A stretch of DNA of 64,000 bases from RUG11690 sp045616665 (GTDB taxonomy: Bacteria; Bacteroidota; Bacteroidia; Bacteroidales; WCHB1-69): contig JAZLHE010000098.1 of NCBI GenBank assembly GCA_045616665.1, forward strand, positions 8,231 through 72,230, read 5' to 3'. The notes under the pieces are model-generated. The model ran no database searches. It had not been told where the DNA came from and saw only the letters and a program-made list of their open reading frames with translations. The translations under genes were made by a program, and so were the position numbers. Each line of letters opens with the position of its first letter. Position 1 is the first letter of the stretch. Positions 8,003-17,216 of this stretch are shown here, piece after piece.

Positions 8003-9820
8003 ATGAAAAAAGTATTATTGTCTTTTGTGGCCATTATTGCCTCTTTGGGGTTGTTTGCCCAGGATCCTGTCAATTTGGCCTATTTCCCGTTCTCTACCAT
8101 CGACTCTGCCCCCAATACACAGACCATTATCCAAGCGGAAGCCGGATTATTGATGGAATACGCTACATTATATATGGACGGAAGCAACGGCTCTTCTTCC
8201 TACGATCCAGCTACCGAATTAAATCGTTTTTCCGGGAATGCCGTCAACCTTATGGAAGGCTTTACCAACAGTTATGATTTGGCCATTAGAAACACTACTG
8301 CCAACGGCAAGTCTGTCGTTTTTAAGATTTCCACCGAAGGTTTTCAAGACCTTACAATCTCATACGCATACAGAAGAACAGCAACAGGTTTCAACCACTG
8401 CGTATGGTCATATAGCGTTAACGGTACCGACTTTACAGAAGCCGTTACCAAAACATACAACGGGACTATTTCTCCTGCACAATTGGAAACGGTAGATCTC
8501 TCCGGCATTAACGCTTTGGATGACCAGGAAAACGTATATTTGCGACTGACACTTTCTGGCTGCTCTTCCGCTTCCGGAAACAACCGTATCGATAACGTTC
8601 AGTTTAATGCCAATCCTGGTGGTCCCGACATTTATCCACCCCGCATCCTGAGTGCGACCGCTGTTGATTCGTCAACTATTTCTCTTGTGTTCAATGAAGA
8701 ATTAGACGAAACTACAGCCACTGACGTGAATAATTACACCATTGATGGCGGATATGAAATCACCGGTATCGAATTGATCGTGAATGTCGTTGAATTAACC
8801 GTTAGTCCTGCACTTGCTGACGGAAGCATCTGTCAAATTTTGATTGAAAACATTGAAGACTTATTTGGAAATGTGATGCTTCCTGACACACAATATGTAG
8901 AATATGGTATAAATCCTGAATTCCAATGCAATAGTATCGCCGAATTGAGAACAAAGTTGGATTTCAGCGACCATTCCGGCAGAGTAGTCGATAATGTTGA
9001 ATACAGATTAAACAACAGTGTTATTATCACGGCAAAAGCCGCCTATAATAACCAAAAAGTCATTCAAGACGAGACGGGTGCCATTTTGATTTTTGATGAA
9101 CACAACATCTTGGATCCAAACAACAACCTGGAAATTGGTGATAAAATCAGCGGACTTTACGGTACATTGACAAATTATTTCGGATTCCTTGAATTTGTCC
9201 CGACACGTACTTACGAATCATTTGACGGATTTATGCAAACAGTTGATCCAATGGTGATTGCTTTAAGCCAACTCAACGATGAGAACTTCATGTCTGCTCA
9301 CCAAGCTGAACTTATCACATTGGAAAACGCTTCCATCACCTCTACGGGTGTTTTCTCCAAACTCACTCGCTACGACGTGGCTCAGGAAGGTGTTACCGCT
9401 CCAGCTTTGTACCCTTATTTCCAAGATGTTGACTACTTGTCACAAGGTATTCCTACCGGTGTAACTCAGAATATTACGGGAATAAATTTTGCCACCTCGA
9501 AAATAGGAAGCAACAATTACGATTTCAGATATTATATCGTTCCTCGTTCAAGTAGTGATATGACCGCGATGACCGGCATTTTGGATATGGGCGGACAAGA
9601 GATCAGCATTTATCCAAATCCAACTACCGACTTTATCAATATTAATATTGATAATGCCAACAGAATTGAAATTTATGATATGAACGGCAGGCAAATAGCA
9701 TCTCAAAACATTACGAACAATGGCACGATTTCTATGTTGAATTTCGCCAATGGTGCGTACATTTTAAGAGTAATGCAAGACAATACGGTGCTTGGTTCAA
9801 CCAAAATCATTAAAAGATAG
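8003..9820 (+). CDS. Secreted multidomain protein with T9SS type A sorting signal
   Basis: A 605-residue protein with a Sec signal peptide (cut after about LFAQ, residue 20). Regions in order: a beta-rich domain (about 22-210) with a YAYRRTATGFNH and NNRIDNVQF pattern seen in secreted Bacteroidota proteins; an SbsA-type Ig-like domain (about 212-300, PPRILSATAVDSSTISLVF); an OB-fold-like domain (about 310-450) resembling those in DUF5689-type proteins; and a C-terminal T9SS type A signal from ISIYPNPTTDF near 532 to the end, with YDMNGRQIASQ and the final IIKR. The last region directs export through the type IX system and anchoring at the cell surface. No catalytic domain is recognised, so an adhesin or binding role is a guess. 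Confidence 0.85.
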   Translation: MKKVLLSFVAIIASLGLFAQDPVNLAYFPFSTIDSAPNTQTIIQAEAGLLMEYATLYMDGSNGSSSYDPATELNRFSGNAVNLMEGFTNSYDLAIRNTTANGKSVVFKISTEGFQDLTISYAYRRTATGFNHCVWSYSVNGTDFTEAVTKTYNGTISPAQLETVDLSGINALDDQENVYLRLTLSGCSSASGNNRIDNVQFNANPGGPDIYPPRILSATAVDSSTISLVFNEELDETTATDVNNYTIDGGYEITGIELIVNVVELTVSPALADGSICQILIENIEDLFGNVMLPDTQYVEYGINPEFQCNSIAELRTKLDFSDHSGRVVDNVEYRLNNSVIITAKAAYNNQKVIQDETGAILIFDEHNILDPNNNLEIGDKISGLYGTLTNYFGFLEFVPTRTYESFDGFMQTVDPMVIALSQLNDENFMSAHQAELITLENASITSTGVFSKLTRYDVAQEGVTAPALYPYFQDVDYLSQGIPTGVTQNITGINFATSKIGSNNYDFRYYIVPRSSSDMTAMTGILDMGGQEISIYPNPTTDFININIDNANRIEIYDMNGRQIASQNITNNGTISMLNFANGAYILRVMQDNTVLGSTKIIKR

Positions 9821-9847
9821 GGTAGTATCATTTATATCTGAAAAAGC

Positions 9848-9884
9848 AAAAACGGGGTTGAAATTTCAATCCCGTTTTCTTTTG
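9848..9884 (+). terminator. Rho-independent terminator after the T9SS cargo gene
   Basis: A near-perfect stem AAACGGG(G)TTGAAA / TTTCAA(T)CCCGTTT is followed by TTCTTTT. It starts about 28 bp after the stop codon at 9820. Confidence 0.85.
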
Positions 9885-9904
9885 TGATCAGTGATCCGTG
9901 AACA
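9884..9904 (+). repeat. Degenerate heptamer repeat, three units (GTGATCA type)
   Basis: GTGATCA, GTGATCC and GTGAACA follow head to tail. A similar four-unit array lies in inverted orientation at 9997-10024, about 90 bp away, next to the end of the LOG gene. Together they could form a long imperfect stem. Confidence 0.6.
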
Positions 9905-9996
9905 GATTTATTTGCTTGTGCGAGTGTAAAGACGTATCTCTCCACGGCTCTACTGGCGAACTCTTAATTTCTTAATTATTATAATGTCTCCCCATC

Positions 9997-10024
9997 AGCT
10001 CACCGATCACTGCTCACTGTTCAC
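9997..10024 (-). repeat. Degenerate heptamer repeat, four units, inverted relative to 9884-9904
   Basis: Read on the minus strand the units are GTGAACA, GTGAGCA, GTGATCG, GTGAGCT. The array abuts the LOG-family stop codon (10024-10026). Its unit sequence is the same type as at 9884-9904. Confidence 0.6.
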
Positions 10025-10614
10025 TACTTTTTAATCTTATCCAACCAATGTCTGTCGTTAGAATTTTCGTAATGATCTAACTTGTAGAACAAATCGTCCA
10101 AATCTCGAGCCACAATCAGCAAATCGTAATGGAATGGCCTCAGGAAACCGTCTTGACGAAAACGGTCGAGTTGAGCCACCAAGTGATCGTAGTAACCATC
10201 CGCATTCAACAAGGCCACTGGTTTTTGATGCAAGCCCAACTGGGCATCTGTCATCATCTCGAAGAATTCATCCATAGTGCCATACGAACCGGGAAGTATT
10301 ACAAAGCCATCGGCTTTTTCTTCAAGCATTTGTTTTCTTTCACTCATTGAATTGACTAAAATCAGATTTTCTCCCAGCGACATATCCAACACGGTTCCAT
10401 TGGAAAAGAAATTTGGTGCAATACCTACCACACGACCTCCGTTGGCACGGGCAGCCTCTGATGCCGCCACCATTAAACCAATGGAAGCTCCGCCGTAATA
10501 CAACGTGAGATTTTTTTCCGCACATCGCTTTCCGAACTCGGCTGCCAACTCAACAAAAAAAGGATTATTTCCCTGCGAAGATCCGCAATACAATGCCAAA
10601 GACGAATATTTCAT
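10024..10614 (-). CDS. LOG family protein (cytokinin phosphoribohydrolase-like)
   Basis: A 196-residue Rossmann-fold protein of the TIGR00730/LOG family, which hydrolyses nucleoside 5'-monophosphates (originally cytokinin ribotides) to base plus ribose phosphate. Visible marks: ALYCGSSQGNNPFF near residue 7, YYGGASIGLM near 39, the conserved Arg93 in MSERKQ, and PGSYGTMDE at 108-116 with the catalytic Glu116. The usual motif is PGGxGTxxE; here the second Gly is Ser110, a conservative but notable change. It overlaps pssA by 4 bp and is the last gene of a five-gene minus-strand run. In bacteria the physiological substrate is usually not cytokinin and is not revealed here. Confidence 0.88.
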   Translation of the reverse strand: MKYSSLALYCGSSQGNNPFFVELAAEFGKRCAEKNLTLYYGGASIGLMVAASEAARANGGRVVGIAPNFFSNGTVLDMSLGENLILVNSMSERKQMLEEKADGFVILPGSYGTMDEFFEMMTDAQLGLHQKPVALLNADGYYDHLVAQLDRFRQDGFLRPFHYDLLIVARDLDDLFYKLDHYENSNDRHWLDKIKK

Positions 10615-11327
10615 AGCAATTGGATTTTACTTATGGCGAACATAGATACAGAAATAAGTATATATAATAATATAATGATAGGGAAGGCTCCCAGACGGAA
10701 AATAACGAACAAAATTGCCGCCAATATCAGGAATATAAAACGAACTTGATTGCCTTTCCAGTGAAAATGTTTGAATTTCAATGAAAACATCGGCAACTCA
10801 CTTATCAAGAGTACGCAAAACACCAACACCAACGCCAAAACAATCCAGAAATTATTCACAAAGGTAAGATTGTCGGCGGAAAGTGGCAAAAAACCAAGAA
10901 ACAAAGCGTTGGCTGGGGTAGGGAGGCCCAAAAATTCGGTGTGTTGCCGCTCATCGTGATTGAATTTTGCCAGACGATATGCCGAAAAGGCTGGAATCAA
11001 AAACGCCAAAAATGGCAAAAAACGAACTACGGGATGGAGTTGGGCGGGCGGCAGATATTGCATACAGTTTTCTAACCATACATATATAATCATCGCAGGT
11101 GCGCCGCCAAAAGAAAACACATCTGCCAAGGAATCCAAATCTACACCCAATGGAGATTGAACTTTCAGCAAACGTGCTGTAAATCCGTCCAGAAAATCAA
11201 ACAGTGCCGCCGCGATGATCATCAATGCGGCAAATTTAAGAAAGCCATAATGCAAGGACAAAACTATGGAAATGGCTCCACAGATAATGTTCATACAAGT
11301 AATGCAATTAGGTATATGTTTCTTCAT
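10611..11327 (-). CDS. pssA: CDP-diacylglycerol-serine O-phosphatidyltransferase
   Basis: A 238-residue integral membrane enzyme that makes phosphatidylserine from CDP-diacylglycerol and L-serine, the first step to phosphatidylethanolamine. The CDP-alcohol phosphotransferase signature is complete: Asp47-Gly48, Ala51-Arg52, Gly61, Asp65 and Asp69 with the right spacing. About six to seven transmembrane helices follow this core. The start overlaps the nfeD-like stop by one base (TGATG), and its own stop overlaps the LOG start by 4 bp, so the three are translationally coupled. The partner decarboxylase (psd) is not in the window. Confidence 0.95.
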   Translation of the reverse strand: MKKHIPNCITCMNIICGAISIVLSLHYGFLKFAALMIIAAALFDFLDGFTARLLKVQSPLGVDLDSLADVFSFGGAPAMIIYVWLENCMQYLPPAQLHPVVRFLPFLAFLIPAFSAYRLAKFNHDERQHTEFLGLPTPANALFLGFLPLSADNLTFVNNFWIVLALVLVFCVLLISELPMFSLKFKHFHWKGNQVRFIFLILAAILFVIFRLGAFPIIILLYILISVSMFAISKIQLL

Positions 11328-12682
11328 CAGGATAATTTTTTCACGAACAATTGAGCATTTTCAAAACGTGTCACTTCTACCTGTTCGTCTTTTTCTATAA
11401 AGCCGATTTCCGAAGTGGCATCCAACATTTCCCCATCAATTTCAATTTTCCCGACCGGGCGAAGCAGGGTGGCGGCCACCGCGGTGCGTCCCACATATTG
11501 AGTCAGATTCATATCCTGAGCCACGTATCCCTTATCGGCATTCATTTGCGTTTTCAAAGCAAGCGAACCGTAACGGGTGTCTGCGCTAATGAGTTTTTTC
11601 CCAAGCCATAATGAAAGGATAAAACCGGCAAAGCAGGCGGCCAACACCAAGAACAAATACTTGACAAAAAGTCCGGGAGCTGCCATACTGAAATTAAATC
11701 CCACATTAAAAATCATCGTCAAAACCAAAGATCCCACCATCAGTATAATCCCGGAAATTCCTGTGACGCCAAAGCCCGGGACAACGAAAATCTCCAACAT
11801 CAGCAAGCCAAAACCGACAAGGAAAATAATAATTTCCCAATGGGCGGCCAAACCTTCCAAATAATGAGGCGCAAAATAGAGTAGTGCGGCAAGAATGGCC
11901 ACCAGCAACGCAAAACCAATGCCCGGAGCCTGCATTTCAAAGTAGATGCCACCAATGATAAACATAATCAGAATGCCGCTCACGATAGGGTTTATCAAGA
12001 ATGAAATGACTTTGTCAATCCAAGTAACTTTTTGATTTATAAACTGGTATGAGCCGATATTCATCTTGTGCATTACATCGTTTTTATCCCTGGCTTCCGC
12101 ATTGCAAAAATGATGGCCGATGGCTTCGGATGTTGTAAATGTCAACACTTTTCCTTTGACCGAAATCCCCGGAATTTCAACATCTGGATCGACCATCGCT
12201 TGCGCAATGTCCGGATCACGACCGTTCATTTCTGCCGTGGAACGCATCAGCGAACGCATATATGACTGGTATTTGTCAGGCATAATTTCACCAGTTTGAT
12301 TTACCACGGAAGCGGCTCCAATCGAACTTCCTGGAGCCATATAAATGGAATCGCAAGCCAGGGAAATCAGAGCACCGGCTGATGCCGCATTTTTATTTAT
12401 GAAAACAATGGTCGGAATTTTACATTCCAGCAATGCCGTACGCATTTTGTCTGCCGCATCCAATTCACCGCCAAAAGTATTTAATTCCATCAGAAGATAA
12501 TCTGCATTTACTTCCTGTGCCTGACGAATGGCTTGCGTCAGTTTTCTTTCCGAAGGCTTGGAAATATTGTCGTCAATTTGAAAATAGAAAATTTTATTCA
12601 TTTTCTGCTGCGCAAAAACACAACCCAACGATAAAGCCATCAACAAGGATATTAACGCAAATTTTCTAAAAATCACCTCCAT
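11327..12682 (-). CDS. NfeD family membrane-bound serine protease (ClpP-class)
   Basis: A 451-residue protein with a signal peptide (cut after CVFAQQ, about 26), a ClpP/crotonase-fold protease domain (about 30-225), a run of hydrophobic helices (about 240-385) and a C-terminal OB-fold NfeD domain (about 395-450, ending FVKKLS). The protease motif NAASAGALIS places the nucleophile at Ser101, with the likely base at Lys137. NfeD proteases pair with stomatin-like membrane proteins and cut hydrophobic peptides, and are linked to membrane quality control. No stomatin gene is seen next to it. Its position upstream of pssA, with a one-base overlap, ties it to membrane lipid synthesis. Confidence 0.92.
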   Translation of the reverse strand: MEVIFRKFALISLLMALSLGCVFAQQKMNKIFYFQIDDNISKPSERKLTQAIRQAQEVNADYLLMELNTFGGELDAADKMRTALLECKIPTIVFINKNAASAGALISLACDSIYMAPGSSIGAASVVNQTGEIMPDKYQSYMRSLMRSTAEMNGRDPDIAQAMVDPDVEIPGISVKGKVLTFTTSEAIGHHFCNAEARDKNDVMHKMNIGSYQFINQKVTWIDKVISFLINPIVSGILIMFIIGGIYFEMQAPGIGFALLVAILAALLYFAPHYLEGLAAHWEIIIFLVGFGLLMLEIFVVPGFGVTGISGIILMVGSLVLTMIFNVGFNFSMAAPGLFVKYLFLVLAACFAGFILSLWLGKKLISADTRYGSLALKTQMNADKGYVAQDMNLTQYVGRTAVAATLLRPVGKIEIDGEMLDATSEIGFIEKDEQVEVTRFENAQLFVKKLS

Positions 12683-12741
12683 TTTCGGACAACATTTTAT
12701 TCTTATAATTTATATTATGTTAAATAGGATTGTTGGCAACC

Positions 12742-13491
12742 CTAATTTTGTATAGTATTGTCGATGCGTTGCCATTTTCTGAACCAGCTGCGAAAACGCA
12801 AACCGATAACGCCAAAAATGGCTTCTTTGAAAATTCCGCCAGACATTTTAGAAGTTCCCAATTTTCTGTCTTCAAAAATAATTGGCACTTCCACGATTTT
12901 GAATCCCAACTTATAGACATTGAATTTCATTTCGATTTGGAATCCATAACCAACGTGATGAATCTGATCAAAATCTATCGCTTTAAGCGTGGTGGCACGA
13001 TAACACTTAAAACCGGCAGTCGTATCGTGAACTGGGATTCCCAACATAATTCTAACGTAGGCCGAGCCGTAATACGACATAAGCAAACGGGACATCGGCC
13101 AATTCACGACATTAACGCCATTGCAATAACGTGAACCGATAGCCAAATCCGCATTTTGTTCCACGCAAGCCTGATACAAACGGGCCAAATCGTTCGGATT
13201 GTGAGAAAAATCGGCATCCATTTCAAACACAAAGTCATACTGATGAGCCAAAGCCCACTTAAAACCGTGAATATAGGCGGTTCCAAGTCCCAATTTTCCT
13301 TTTCTTTCCTCGATAAACAATCTTTCGGGGTACTCCCCTATCAAATTTTTCACAATTTGCGCGGTGCCGTCCGGAGAATTATCTTCAATCACCAAAATAT
13401 GATAATCTCCAAGGGAAAATACGGTACGAATGATATTTTCAATATTTTCCTTTTCGTTATAGGTCGGAATAATGACAAGTTTTTTATCCAT
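12742..13491 (-). CDS. Polyprenol-phosphate mannosyltransferase-like GT2
   Basis: A 249-residue GT2 glycosyltransferase of the dolichol-phosphate mannose synthase type: VIIPTYNEKENIENIIRTV at residues 6-24, VIEDNSPDGTA near 34, EMDADFSHNP near 90 (the DAD metal-binding motif), GSRYCNG near 116 and the acceptor segment HDTTAGFKCYRA near 154. Such enzymes transfer a sugar from a nucleotide donor to undecaprenyl phosphate for later use in glycan or glycoprotein synthesis outside the membrane. Unlike some homologues it has no C-terminal GtrA-type membrane domain. It lies 14 bp after the endonuclease gene and 59 bp before the NfeD-like gene, in the same direction. Confidence 0.9.
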   Translation of the reverse strand: MDKKLVIIPTYNEKENIENIIRTVFSLGDYHILVIEDNSPDGTAQIVKNLIGEYPERLFIEERKGKLGLGTAYIHGFKWALAHQYDFVFEMDADFSHNPNDLARLYQACVEQNADLAIGSRYCNGVNVVNWPMSRLLMSYYGSAYVRIMLGIPVHDTTAGFKCYRATTLKAIDFDQIHHVGYGFQIEMKFNVYKLGFKIVEVPIIFEDRKLGTSKMSGGIFKEAIFGVIGLRFRSWFRKWQRIDNTIQN

Positions 13492-13505
13492 AATATGAAA
13501 TTTTA

Positions 13506-14528
13506 TTACTTTTCAAGAATAATGTAAACGGGAAAATGGTCGCTATAGCCGCCTTGATACACTCCGGCCGCGTAGGTTCTTAACGGATATCCGATATAGG
13601 AACCGGATTGAGACAGCATAAAATTCTTTCTAAACACCTTTGTTCCCACATATTTATAGGAATTTGGCCTTACCGGATAAATTAAATTAGAAGAAATGAC
13701 AATTTGGTCAATGACATCCCACACGTCGCGATAGGCGTATGTCCCCACGCCGTCTTGATACATTTTCCACATTGGATTAAACAAATCTCCTCGTTGAACA
13801 TCTTTGATTTTAACCTTGGGTTGCAAATAATCCTTAAGGCTTTTTGCAGTTGGACTGTCGTTAAAGTCTCCCATAAAGACGATATTCGCATTGATGTTTT
13901 TCGCGAGAATTGAATCAGCGATATGGCGGGCCAATTGTGCGGCCGCAATTCGTTTGGGCATACTTCGTTTCTCGCCCCCCAATTTGGAAGGCCAGTGCAT
14001 CACAATACAATGAACGGTGTCCGTATGGTCAATTACGCCAGTCATTAAAAACTGATCACGCGTACGAAAGCTGGTATCCTCTGTTACCAATCTAAATGCT
14101 TTTGTGCTAAGCACTTGAAATCTATCTTGATCATACAGGAATGCGACATCCACGCCACGACGATCGGGTGAATCGTGATGAACCACGCCCAAATTCAACG
14201 GTTTAAGTTTTTCGGTGGCCACCAAGTCGTCTAAAACACGTTTGTTTTCGACTTCAGAAACGCCTAAAACCACTACTCCACCCTTTTCTTCGCCAATCAA
14301 CGCGATGACGGAAGCCATATTGTTCAACTTGCGCTGATACCTTTCCGGTGTCCATTGATAGTCGCCCGTAGGCAAAAACTGTTCGTCATTGGTAGCGGGA
14401 TCATTTTCCGTATCAAAAAGATTTTCAAGGTTGTAAAAACCGATGATCGCAGATTTTCCGCTTTGTGCAAATACCGTCGTTCCTGCCCATATCAGAAACA
14501 CAAGTAAGGTCAAAGTCTTAGTCCTCAT
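13506..14528 (-). CDS. Secreted endonuclease/exonuclease/phosphatase (EEP) family protein
   Basis: A 340-residue protein with a Sec signal peptide (cut after VFAQ, residue 22). The DNase I-like catalytic motifs are all present: NLENLFD near 33, SEVEN near 91 with the metal ligand Glu, DSPDRRGVDVAF near 138, MHWPSK near 176, GDFNDSPTA near 212 and the closing SDHFPV near 330. It should hydrolyse phosphodiester or phosphomonoester bonds in the periplasm or outside the cell. It is divergent from a TonB-dependent receptor followed by two DUF5689 lipoproteins, a grouping that suggests uptake of nucleic-acid-derived nutrients or phosphate. Whether it is a nuclease, lipid phosphatase or other EEP enzyme cannot be told from sequence. 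Confidence 0.9.
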   Translation of the reverse strand: MRTKTLTLLVFLIWAGTTVFAQSGKSAIIGFYNLENLFDTENDPATNDEQFLPTGDYQWTPERYQRKLNNMASVIALIGEEKGGVVVLGVSEVENKRVLDDLVATEKLKPLNLGVVHHDSPDRRGVDVAFLYDQDRFQVLSTKAFRLVTEDTSFRTRDQFLMTGVIDHTDTVHCIVMHWPSKLGGEKRSMPKRIAAAQLARHIADSILAKNINANIVFMGDFNDSPTAKSLKDYLQPKVKIKDVQRGDLFNPMWKMYQDGVGTYAYRDVWDVIDQIVISSNLIYPVRPNSYKYVGTKVFRKNFMLSQSGSYIGYPLRTYAAGVYQGGYSDHFPVYIILEK

Positions 14529-14548
14529 AACACATAATTATTAAACTG

Positions 14549-14556
14549 CAAAGATA
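14549..14556 (-). promoter_or_regulatory. Bacteroidota -7 element (TATCTTTG) for the EEP gene
   Basis: TATCTTTGCAG on the minus strand, about 21 bp before the ATG at 14528. It lies back to back with the receptor promoter motif at 14614-14621. Confidence 0.65.
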
Positions 14557-14613
14557 CATTATTTTTCATAGCAAAAAGCGAAAAAAACATATTAAAGCAA
14601 GCGTTTTTTTTTG

Positions 14614-14621
14614 TAATTTTG
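14614..14621 (+). promoter_or_regulatory. Bacteroidota -7 element (TAATTTTG) for the TonB-dependent receptor
   Basis: TAATTTTGTC on the plus strand, 32 bp before the ATG at 14653. The two divergent -7 elements are 58 bp apart, so one regulator could control both. Confidence 0.6.
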
Positions 14622-14652
14622 TCGTTTAATTTATTTGACTAAAAACGAGTCT

Positions 14653-17184
14653 ATGAAAAAACGATCACTTTTTATCGCTGCGTTCTTATCTACTTGTGTT
14701 ATAGCTTATTCGCAAGACATTAACAATAAAGGGGGAAAGAAACAGCAAGGCAAACAGCAAACGGAAACAGTCGAAGATTTTCGAGACAATGACGAAATAT
14801 CCGATTCGAACTACGAATCGGACGACCTTGAAAGCGGAGATACCTATATTCCTGGACTGCTTCATTCAACAAAAGACGTATATGAAAACAACACATCATA
14901 CGCTTTTAGCATAGCGCGTTTTAAGAACAGAGGTTACGACAGTCGTTTCCGCAAAGTCAATGTCAATAATTTTGAGCTCAACGATATGGTTACAGGGAAT
15001 TCTCCATTCTATTTGTGGAGTGGTTTGAATCATACTTTCCGATATCCTGAAATCATAACAGGCTTAAACACAGGTACTTTCAGCTTTGGAGACATTGACG
15101 GATCTTCCAACTTCAACACCAGGGCATCGGCATATCGCAAGCAAATCCGCGTCGGTTATTCGCTTACCAACCGTTCCTATACCAACAGACTTCAATTCAC
15201 CTACGCTTCCGGCGTCTTGAATAAGGGCTGGTCCGTGGCAGCCTCCCTGTCTGGTCGTTTTGGCAAGGGTTTGAATTACGTGGACGGTGTTTCAGCCCAA
15301 GGCATCAGCTATTTTGTCGCATTGGAAAAGAAAATCAACACGGTTCACGCACTCAACCTCACTGCTTTCGGTGCCCCGTCGGTACGCGAGAGCCAATCCG
15401 CCTCCGTGCAGGAAGCCTTTGACATCACCGGCACCCACTATTACAATCCCAACTGGGGCTGGTATAACGGCAAGAAACGCAATGCCCGCGTTAGTAATTC
15501 CCACACGCCGGTCATTCAGTTGACACACTATTATACGCCGGATCAAAAATTAAATATGACGACTACCCTTACCGCCACTTTCGGCAGCAACCACAGCACG
15601 TCTCTTAATTGGTACGACGCTCAAGATCCAAGACCTGACTACTACAGATATCTTCCAAGTTATCAGATTACCAACGGAGACACCGCTTCCACTTATTATG
15701 ATGTATTATCTGCTTGGCAAAACAATGCCAACATTAGACAAATCAATTGGGACAATATGTACAATGTCAATCAACTCGCTGCCCAGCAAGGCAAGCGTGC
15801 CCAGTATATGGTGGAAGACAGAATCCGCGACCACTTTATGATTGGCGGTACGACCAACGCCGTTTATACGCTCAGCGACAATATTAAATTTGTCTATGGT
15901 GTTGACATCCGTGGAATGAAACAACACAACTACAAAACCATCAACGATTTGTTGGGTGGTTTATATTGGTTGGACGTGGACAAGTATTCAGAAGGCGATT
16001 TTCCCGATGACGCCAATGTTCAATATAACGACTTGGACAACAAAGACAAGGAATTGCACGAAGGAGATGTTTTCGGGTATGATTATGATTATGTCATCTT
16101 GAAACAAAAAGCTTGGGCACAGGTATTATTCACCTATAACAAAATAGATTTCAATCTTGGTGCCAACATCGGTGCGACGGAATATTGGCGTAATGGCAAC
16201 ATGAAAAACGGACGTTTTCAGAATGAATCCAAAGGTAAATCTGACGTTAAGAGTTTCTGCGAATATGCTTTCCGTGGCGGAATCACCTATAAAATTACCG
16301 GTCGTCACTACTTGGTGTTGAACGGATTGTATGAAAACAACGCGCCAAGTATTATGAATGCTTTTGTCGCGCCCAACATTCGCAACAAATACGTGGATCG
16401 TCTCCAATGTGAGAAAATCGGTTCCGTCGATTTGTCCTACATTATGAAATATCCTATTGTGACCTTGCGCTTAACCGGATATTTTGCGCAAATGAACGAT
16501 ATGACCAAACTCATTTCATTTTATCACGATGGAATGCAAAGTATGGTCAACTATTCAATTTCCGGCATTGACGAACGCCATCTCGGCTTGGAATTGGGTG
16601 CCGAAATCAAATTGGGTTCTATGTTTGCCCTTGTTCTGGCCGGCAACTATGGCGACTACCGTTATTCTGACAGAGCCAATGTGACTATGAATGCCGAAAA
16701 CGGAAGCGACTTTGAAGGAGAAGTCAATAGTACGGTGTATTGGAAAAACTATCACGTGGCCAACTCTCCTCAGGCGGCAGGCACCATCGGACTGAAATTC
16801 AACCACAAGAACTGGTGGGTGAATATCAATGCCAACTACTTTGACAAAATCTATTGTTCGTTGAATCCTGAAAGAAGAACCACTTCTGCCCGCGGAACCC
16901 TCGAAGAAACCTCTCCCCTATACCAAATGATGGCCAGCCAAACCAGAATGAAAGGCCAATTCACCCTTGATGCCTCTATCAGCAAATCGTGGAGAATCAA
17001 ACAATATACCATCGGATTCAATGTCAGTGTCACCAACATCACCAACAACAAGAATCTGATTACTACCGCTTGGGAACAATATAGATACGATTACACCGAT
17101 TACAATCCCAATAAATTTCAAAACAAATGCTTTTACGCATTGGGAACCACATTCTATGCCGGTATCAATTTCCAATTTAACTAA
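14653..17184 (+). CDS. TonB-dependent outer-membrane receptor
   Basis: About 843 residues from the ATG at 14653 (MKKRSLFIAAFLSTC), with a signal peptide cut after AYSQ. After an acidic linker (about 25-75), a plug-like region contains SYAFSIARFKNRGYDSRF near 98, the pattern of TonB-dependent receptor plugs. The rest alternates short hydrophobic strands and aromatic-rich turns to the C-terminal FYAGINFQFN, ending in the strand-aromatic pattern of a 22-strand barrel. No carboxypeptidase-regulatory domain or clear TonB box is seen, so it is not a typical SusC. It leads a run with two DUF5689 lipoproteins and ribBA. A start six codons upstream (14635) is possible but less natural. The ligand is unknown. 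Confidence 0.85.
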   Translation: MKKRSLFIAAFLSTCVIAYSQDINNKGGKKQQGKQQTETVEDFRDNDEISDSNYESDDLESGDTYIPGLLHSTKDVYENNTSYAFSIARFKNRGYDSRFRKVNVNNFELNDMVTGNSPFYLWSGLNHTFRYPEIITGLNTGTFSFGDIDGSSNFNTRASAYRKQIRVGYSLTNRSYTNRLQFTYASGVLNKGWSVAASLSGRFGKGLNYVDGVSAQGISYFVALEKKINTVHALNLTAFGAPSVRESQSASVQEAFDITGTHYYNPNWGWYNGKKRNARVSNSHTPVIQLTHYYTPDQKLNMTTTLTATFGSNHSTSLNWYDAQDPRPDYYRYLPSYQITNGDTASTYYDVLSAWQNNANIRQINWDNMYNVNQLAAQQGKRAQYMVEDRIRDHFMIGGTTNAVYTLSDNIKFVYGVDIRGMKQHNYKTINDLLGGLYWLDVDKYSEGDFPDDANVQYNDLDNKDKELHEGDVFGYDYDYVILKQKAWAQVLFTYNKIDFNLGANIGATEYWRNGNMKNGRFQNESKGKSDVKSFCEYAFRGGITYKITGRHYLVLNGLYENNAPSIMNAFVAPNIRNKYVDRLQCEKIGSVDLSYIMKYPIVTLRLTGYFAQMNDMTKLISFYHDGMQSMVNYSISGIDERHLGLELGAEIKLGSMFALVLAGNYGDYRYSDRANVTMNAENGSDFEGEVNSTVYWKNYHVANSPQAAGTIGLKFNHKNWWVNINANYFDKIYCSLNPERRTTSARGTLEETSPLYQMMASQTRMKGQFTLDASISKSWRIKQYTIGFNVSVTNITNNKNLITTAWEQYRYDYTDYNPNKFQNKCFYALGTTFYAGINFQFN

Positions 17185-17216
17185 CAGCATTATTGTAATC
17201 TAAAAATAACGACAAT

